Of a stretch of 10,064 nt of DNA, positions 6,419-10,064 are shown piece after piece (positions within the stretch are counted from its first letter, which is position 1; every line of letters begins with the position of its first letter). The DNA lies in contig JAGXGT010000008.1 in the NCBI GenBank assembly GCA_024636595.1, positions 1 through 10,064 of the forward strand. Reading direction: 5' to 3'. The position numbers and the translations under genes are program-made. The stretch is from Sphingomonadales bacterium (GTDB lineage Bacteria > Pseudomonadota > Alphaproteobacteria > Sphingomonadales > Sphingomonadaceae). Below the pieces are notes generated by a model. It was given only the letters and a program-made list of their open reading frames with translations. It did no database searches and was not told the origin of the DNA.

Positions 6419-7024
6419 TTAGGACAAGTTGCCGGATTGGGCAACGCCCTTGTTGCGGCCGCGCAGAGCGAGCAGAAAAATGACCAGCGCGATGCCGGCA
6501 AAGAGGAACCACTGGACCGCATAGGACAGATGGTTGTTGGGCACATCTTCGAGCGCGGGCGGCTGGCTTTTCTGCAGACCTGCGACCGGTTCGCTGGCGA
6601 CCAGGCGGATGACATACTGGCTGTCCGGCGCGATGATGCCATCGACAATACCGCCGTCCCACTCCGGATCTTCCGGACGGTCCGACCAGCCGGCAACGAC
6701 TTGCGCGCCCGGACCTTCTGCACCCGCGGTCCGGCACTGGGCGACATGCGCCCAGCCGGCTTGCCCGTCGGCGCTCCGACCGCTGGTCGAACGCCAGCCG
6801 ACAACAGCCAGACAATTGACGCTCGATTTGCGGAAATAGGGCGCATTTGCTGCGTCTGGTACAGCGGGATAGGCGATCGCGGGCATATCCGAGGCGGCGG
6901 CATAGGTTTCCAGCAATCCGTTCTTCCACTCCGCCCGCTGCAATTGCCATATGCCGAGGCCAACCATGGTTGCGACAGCGGCCAGGACCAGAATGGTAAC
7001 GAATATCGGCAGACGCTTGATCAT
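6419..7024 (-). CDS. SURF1 family cytochrome oxidase biogenesis protein
   Basis: This 201-residue inner-membrane assembly factor has the classical two-helix SURF1 topology: TM1 at about residues 6-24, ending GLGIWQLQRAEWK, a periplasmic domain, then PNNHLSYAVQWFLFAG leading into TM2 at about 171-188. SURF1 proteins help deliver haem a to subunit I of aa3 oxidases, which fits the ctaD-ctaB-ctaG-ctaE context. I chose the ATG at 7024 rather than the longer open frame from 7162: the extension is an Arg-rich stretch overlapping the DUF983 gene, and the ATG at 7024 forms an ATGA overlap with that gene's stop and places the membrane anchor at the N-terminus as usual. The length is slightly short but within the bacterial range. 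Confidence 0.92.
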   Translation of the reverse strand: MIKRLPIFVTILVLAAVATMVGLGIWQLQRAEWKNGLLETYAAASDMPAIAYPAVPDAANAPYFRKSSVNCLAVVGWRSTSGRSADGQAGWAHVAQCRTAGAEGPGAQVVAGWSDRPEDPEWDGGIVDGIIAPDSQYVIRLVASEPVAGLQKSQPPALEDVPNNHLSYAVQWFLFAGIALVIFLLALRGRNKGVAQSGNLS

Positions 7025-7413
7025 GGTCCGTCGCCGCCGTCGATACTGCCTTCTTTCGCATCGTTGCGATGTTCCAGGATCAACAATATCGCTTTCGAAA
7101 TTCTGAGCGAACCAACCACCGCAGCTACCGTTAGCGGCACCCAGAGCAATATATGCACCCATATCGGCGGATGGAAATTGGCCTCCACTGCCAGCGCCAG
7201 CCCAAGAACGACCGCGCCAACGATCAATGTCAGAAAGGCGGCCGGTCCATCGCCGACGTTATACTGGCTAAAGTCGAGACCGCAGCTCCGGCATTTGTCG
7301 GAAAATTTGGTCAGATGGGCAAACAGCGTCTTCTGCCCGCACCGGGGACAGAGACCAAAAAGGGCAGCGGGAAGTACTTCCGGCTGCCCTTTTGTATTTT
7401 CATTTTGGTTCAA
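7021..7413 (-). CDS. DUF983 family zinc-ribbon membrane protein
   Basis: This 130-residue protein has a four-cysteine ribbon near the N-terminus (C22PRC25 and C41RSC44), the DUF983 signature NVGDGPAAFLTL at 52-63, and two hydrophobic helices at about 59-77 and 83-103. Its molecular role is not established; alphaproteobacterial copies repeatedly sit between ctaE and SURF1, suggesting a part in oxidase assembly or metal handling. The only in-frame start after the ctaE stop and before the first cysteine is TTG at 7413, with no obvious ribosome site. The reading frame is the same as ctaE, separated by one TAG and three codons. Codons 8-19 form a strong terminator-like hairpin. The stop overlaps the SURF1 start by 4 nt. 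A CTG start within the ribbon would break the domain, so TTG or a readthrough origin is the better guess. Confidence 0.88.
   Translation of the reverse strand: MNQNENTKGQPEVLPAALFGLCPRCGQKTLFAHLTKFSDKCRSCGLDFSQYNVGDGPAAFLTLIVGAVVLGLALAVEANFHPPIWVHILLWVPLTVAAVVGSLRISKAILLILEHRNDAKEGSIDGGDGP
7357..7393 (-). terminator. Terminator-like hairpin inside the DUF983 coding start
   Basis: In the minus-strand transcript AAAAGGGCAGC pairs perfectly with GCUGCCCUUUU. Inside these, after one C-C mismatch, GGAA pairs with UUCC around a GUAC loop, and the 3' side ends in a run of five U. It begins 30 nt past the ctaE stop, the normal place for an intrinsic terminator, but also encodes residues KGQPEVLPAALF of the DUF983 protein. 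It has the same A-tract/GC stem/U-tract design as the two FAS1 terminators. Partial termination or translation-controlled attenuation between ctaE and the downstream genes is the likely effect. Confidence 0.75.
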
Positions 7414-7422
7414 AGCGATGCT

Positions 7423-8289
7423 CTAGTGAACCGGCGCGCCCCAGCCGCCCCAGACATAGACAACGATGAACAGGAACAACCAGACGACATCGACAAAATG
7501 CCAATACCAGGCCGCTGCTTCAAAGCCGAAATGCTGTTGCGGGGTAAAATGCCCTTTGTAGGCGCGTGCCAGACAGACGATCAGGAAGATCGTACCGACC
7601 AGAACGTGGAACCCGTGGAACCCGGTCGCCATGTAGAAAGCCGAGCTATAGTTGATGCCGGCAAACGGGAACGGTGCAACGCTATATTCATACGCCTGGA
7701 TGAACGAAAATAACGCACCCAAGATGATCGTCAGCCACAGGCCGGTGATCATCGACTTGCGGTCACCATGGATCAGCGAATGGTGCGCCCAGGTGACCGT
7801 GGTACCCGAGCACAGCAATATCATTGTGTTGAGCAACGGCAATTCAAAGGCGTTGAGGACCTCAATGCCCTTCGGCGGCCATTGCAGCAGCGCCGCAGCA
7901 CCCTCTTGACCGATATAATTGGTGACGACGCCATCCACTATTTCCACCGGCTGCGGGAACAGGGAGAAATCGAACCAGGACCAGAACCAGCCGACGAAGA
8001 ACATCACCTCCGAGGCGATGAACAGGATCATGCCGTAGCGCATATGCAGTTGCACCACCGGCGTGTGGTAGCCCTCATGGGCTTCCTTGATCACATTGGC
8101 CCACCAGGCATAAAAGGTCAGCGAAACCGCCGACAAGCCGATCGCAAAGATCAGCGGGCCAAAGCTGTACATATCGTCATGCATCCAGCGGATACCGCCG
8201 ATCGCCATGACAAACGCGGAAAACGCACCGACCAGCGGCCAGATGTCTGGCGGCAAAATGTGATAATCATGATTTTTGGCACCGGCCAT
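7423..8289 (-). CDS. ctaE: Cytochrome c oxidase subunit III
   Basis: This 288-residue core subunit of the aa3-type cytochrome c oxidase has seven predicted membrane helices. Subunit III binds lipids and stabilises proton uptake and turnover in the catalytic subunit I. The family blocks are clear: HDYHILPPDIWPL at the N-terminus, IASEVMFFVGWFWSWF (91-106) with the conserved E94 facing the lipid cavity, TWAHHSL (166-172), GFHGFHVLVGTIFL (223-236) and WYWHFVDVVWLFLF (261-274). The length is typical for alphaproteobacteria. An AGGGA ribosome site precedes the ATG, 31 nt after ctaG. Its TAG stop is followed nine bases later by the start of the DUF983 gene and then by the hairpin at 7357-7393. Confidence 0.98.
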   Translation of the reverse strand: MAGAKNHDYHILPPDIWPLVGAFSAFVMAIGGIRWMHDDMYSFGPLIFAIGLSAVSLTFYAWWANVIKEAHEGYHTPVVQLHMRYGMILFIASEVMFFVGWFWSWFDFSLFPQPVEIVDGVVTNYIGQEGAAALLQWPPKGIEVLNAFELPLLNTMILLCSGTTVTWAHHSLIHGDRKSMITGLWLTIILGALFSFIQAYEYSVAPFPFAGINYSSAFYMATGFHGFHVLVGTIFLIVCLARAYKGHFTPQQHFGFEAAAWYWHFVDVVWLFLFIVVYVWGGWGAPVH

Positions 8290-8320
8290 AATATTTCCCT
8301 AACCTTGTCTCAAATTTCTC

Positions 8321-8905
8321 TTAGCTATCGCCTTTACCGGCGTCTACTGCCTGCTCGTCTGTAGAGCGATAAAAGGTATAGCTGAGCGTGATTTCCTTGA
8401 TATCCTTGGTTTCCGGATCATCGAGGATCGCCGGGTCCACATAATATAGCACCGGCATCCGCATCGTCTGACCGGGTTTCAGCAATTGCTCGCTGAAGCA
8501 GAAACACTGGATCTTGTTGAAATACTGACCGGCCAACAACGGCGTCACATTGAAGGTGGCGGTGCCGACAACCGGCTGGTCGCTATTGTTGGTCGCCAGA
8601 TACACCGCCATATCGCGGGCCCCGACGGTCACATGGTCAACGGCCTGTTCCGGCTTGAATGACCAGGGCAGCGCCGAATTGACATTGGAATCGAACCGGA
8701 TCGACATCACCCGGGTGGTGGCTTGAACCGTTGCCGCCTGCGCTTCGCCGACTCGCTGCGTCGTGCCGGCATAGCCGGTCACCCGGCAGAACACCTCGTA
8801 TAGCGGCACGGCGGCAAAGCCGAGGCCAAGCATGCCAAGGCCCATCGCCCCCGCCATCATGGCGCTGCGGCGATTCTTGCCGGAAAGGGCTGTCTTAACC
8901 GCCAT
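8321..8905 (-). CDS. ctaG: Cytochrome c oxidase assembly protein CtaG (Cox11 family)
   Basis: This 194-residue membrane-anchored copper chaperone inserts CuB into subunit I of the aa3 oxidase. One N-terminal helix at about 15-36 is followed by a periplasmic Cox11 domain. The conserved LYEVFCRVTGYAGTTQ (35-50) carries C40. The copper-binding CFCF motif is at 134-137, with C134 and C136 in NKIQCFCFSEQ. The domain ends with EITLSYTFY. Length and motifs are normal. The start ATG shares its first base with the last base of the preceding 53-residue gene's TGA, so the two are translationally coupled. ctaE follows 31 nt downstream. Confidence 0.96.
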   Translation of the reverse strand: MAVKTALSGKNRRSAMMAGAMGLGMLGLGFAAVPLYEVFCRVTGYAGTTQRVGEAQAATVQATTRVMSIRFDSNVNSALPWSFKPEQAVDHVTVGARDMAVYLATNNSDQPVVGTATFNVTPLLAGQYFNKIQCFCFSEQLLKPGQTMRMPVLYYVDPAILDDPETKDIKEITLSYTFYRSTDEQAVDAGKGDS

Positions 8906-9066
8906 CAGGTGCCAGACCCGATTTTGACGATCGTGATCAGATAAAATAATATGACCATGAAGATCAGCAGCCCGGCCATGATCACCGCCCGGTGCTTTTG
9001 CCGCGCCTGATAGACTTTCTGTTCTTCGGGGCTCATCGGCGCCTTGTCGTTGTCAATTTCGCTCAT
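8905..9066 (-). CDS. 53-residue single-pass membrane protein of the cox operon
   Basis: This small gene lies between ctaB and ctaG. It encodes 53 residues: a charged N-terminal half (MSEIDNDKAP, then PEEQKVYQARQKHR) and one helix at about 28-47 (VIMAGLLIFMVILFYLITIV), ending KIGSGT. The arrangement suggests an inner-membrane protein with a cytoplasmic N-terminus. It resembles in layout, and in the LFYLITIVKIG-type ending, the small ctaB-ctaG linker proteins (sometimes called CoxF) that I recall from Rhizobiales cox operons; this is recollection, not a search. A role in oxidase assembly, or as an accessory subunit similar in size to Paracoccus subunit IV, is inferred from context. It overlaps ctaB by 4 nt (ATGA) and ctaG by 1 nt (TGATG), which strongly supports that it is translated. 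Confidence 0.85.
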   Translation of the reverse strand: MSEIDNDKAPMSPEEQKVYQARQKHRAVIMAGLLIFMVILFYLITIVKIGSGT

Positions 9067-9968
9067 GCCAAAATCATCCGGTCAGCGACGAGCGCGGCGA
9101 ACAGCGCAAACAGGTAAAGGATCGAGAATTTGAACAGACGTTTCTCTTCCGCCATGTCTTTTGGCTCGGTCGTCTTGCTCCGGGCTACCTGCCAGGCCAG
9201 CGCGCAGAATATACCGCTCAGCGCGATCGCAGCGACGCCATAGACCGCTCCGGCCAGTCCGAGGACAAAGGGCGCTACGGTCACGGCTGCCAGCAGCAGA
9301 CTATAACCAAATATTTGATGACGGGTGGATTGCCGACCGGCAACAACCGGCATCATCGGCACACCGGCTTTCGAATAGTCGCTGTTGACGAACAGCGCGA
9401 GCGCCCAGAAATGCGGCGGTGTCCACAGGAAAATAATGGCAAACAGCAGAAACGGCATCATGGTGACATCGCCGGTTACCGCAGCCCAGCCAATGGCCGG
9501 CGGGAAGGCACCAGCAGCGCCGCCAATGACAATATTCTGCGGCGTACTGCGCTTCAGCCAGATCGTGTAGATCACGGCATAGAAGAAGATGGCAAAGGCC
9601 AGAAATGCGGCGCTGAACCAGTTGACCGCCACGCCCATCAGCAGCACCGAAAAGACCGACAGGCCGATACCGAAATGCAGCGCAGTTTCGCGGTCCATCC
9701 GGCCGGCCGGCAATGGCCGCCCGCTGGTCCGCTTCATCACCGCATCGATATCCGATTCATACCATTGGTTGAGCGCTGCCGAAGCCCCCGCGCCCAGGCT
9801 GATCGCCAGGATTGCCGTAAAACCGATCACCGGATGAATGGTTCCGGGCGCGGCCAGCAATCCGCAGAGCGCGGTAAAAATGACCAGCGACATCACGCGC
9901 GGCTTGGTCAGCGCAAAGAGATCTCTTGCACTGGCCAAACCCTGTATCGTTTGTGCCGCTGTGGTCAT
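9063..9968 (-). CDS. ctaB: Protohaem IX farnesyltransferase (haem O synthase)
   Basis: This 301-residue polytopic inner-membrane prenyltransferase of the UbiA superfamily adds a farnesyl group to haem B to make haem O, the precursor of haem a for the aa3 oxidase. The first Asp-rich motif is NQWYESDIDAVMKRTSGRPL, with N67, E71, D73 and D75; the first acidic position is Glu rather than the commoner Asp. The second motif is D197YSKAGVPMMP. About nine hydrophobic helices are visible. I start at the ATG at 9968: an upstream in-frame TTG at 9980 adds only four residues, and GGAAAG at 9973-9978 makes a ribosome site for the ATG. It follows ctaD by 32 nt and overlaps the small membrane protein gene by 4 nt. 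Confidence 0.96.
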   Translation of the reverse strand: MTTAAQTIQGLASARDLFALTKPRVMSLVIFTALCGLLAAPGTIHPVIGFTAILAISLGAGASAALNQWYESDIDAVMKRTSGRPLPAGRMDRETALHFGIGLSVFSVLLMGVAVNWFSAAFLAFAIFFYAVIYTIWLKRSTPQNIVIGGAAGAFPPAIGWAAVTGDVTMMPFLLFAIIFLWTPPHFWALALFVNSDYSKAGVPMMPVVAGRQSTRHQIFGYSLLLAAVTVAPFVLGLAGAVYGVAAIALSGIFCALAWQVARSKTTEPKDMAEEKRLFKFSILYLFALFAALVADRMILA

Positions 9969-9996
9969 ATGTCTTTCCAAGCTTCGGACTGGTCCT

Positions 9997-10012
9997 CAGA
10001 TCACTTGATCTG
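9997..10012. repeat. Palindrome over the ctaD stop codon
   Basis: CAGATCA and TGATCTG form a perfect 7-bp inverted repeat around 2 nt that includes the ctaD TGA. A shorter GGAC/GTCC inverted repeat lies at 9986-9995. Neither has a U tract, so neither looks like a terminator; they may be mRNA stability or processing elements, or chance. Confidence 0.35.
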
Positions 10013-10064
10013 CGGCAGCGTTTCAAATTGGTGGAACGGCGGCGGGCTGGACAGTGTCCATTCC
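10001..10064 (-). CDS. ctaD: Cytochrome c oxidase subunit I, C-terminal end only
   Basis: The right edge carries the last 20 residues of a minus-strand gene ending EWTLSSPPPFHQFETLPQIK then TGA at 10001-10003. The EWTLSSPPPxHxFxxLP pattern is the well-known C-terminal tail of alphaproteobacterial and mitochondrial subunit I, the haem a/a3-CuB catalytic core of the oxidase. The rest of the gene is beyond the window. ctaB starts 32 nt downstream, so they are probably co-transcribed. Confidence 0.9.
   Translation of the reverse strand, partial: EWTLSSPPPFHQFETLPQIK

Noticed and set aside
6419..7162. Longer SURF1 reading starting at 7162
   Set aside because: The extra 46 residues are an Arg-rich, non-SURF1 stretch lying wholly inside the DUF983 gene. 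The ATG at 7024 gives the standard N-terminal membrane anchor and an ATGA junction.
5249..7426. A 725-codon open frame on the plus strand opposite thrC, SURF1 and the start of DUF983
   Set aside because: Composition is rich in Arg, His, Gln and Gly with no domain pattern, and it lies opposite three well-recognised minus-strand genes whose codon bias creates antisense openness. It is a shadow frame.

Overview
The window looks like chromosomal DNA from a Sphingomonadales-type alphaproteobacterium (Sphingopyxis/Sphingorhabdus/Parasphingorhabdus-like). The support is the moderately high GC, the aa3 cytochrome c oxidase gene order running into thrC, the sphingomonad-style SURF1 and DUF983 proteins, and a REP-like intergenic repeat. 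This placement is by recognition only, with no database search. I see no mobile element, CRISPR array, tRNA or rRNA.

Nearly everything is on the minus strand, so transcription runs from high to low coordinates. From the right edge the order is: C-terminal end of ctaD (cytochrome c oxidase subunit I), ctaB (haem O synthase), a 53-residue single-pass membrane protein, ctaG (Cox11 copper chaperone), ctaE (subunit III), a DUF983 zinc-ribbon membrane protein, a SURF1 assembly factor, thrC (threonine synthase), a SAM-dependent methyltransferase, a FolB/FolX-type dihydroneopterin aldolase and a FolM/pteridine-reductase-like SDR. Most junctions overlap by 1-8 nt or are under 40 nt apart, so this reads as one long operon joining terminal oxidase assembly, threonine synthesis and pterin reduction. 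The exception is a strong intrinsic-terminator-like hairpin just after ctaE, inside the first codons of the DUF983 gene.

Below about 2.94 kb the layout loosens. Two paralogous FAS1 (fasciclin) lipoprotein genes each have their own terminator. They are followed by a REP-like inverted repeat pair and an EVE-domain protein gene. At the left end, a 57-residue plus-strand gene converges on the EVE gene (both stop codons lie in one CTAG) and is divergent from a manganese exporter gene (mntP) that runs off the left edge.

The gene content is mostly ordinary housekeeping. The points most worth a second look are the terminator embedded in the DUF983 coding start, the in-frame ctaE/DUF983 arrangement with only a TTG start, the covarying REP arms, and the loss of the YH motif in one of the two FAS1 proteins. 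I found no convincing undescribed multi-gene system.
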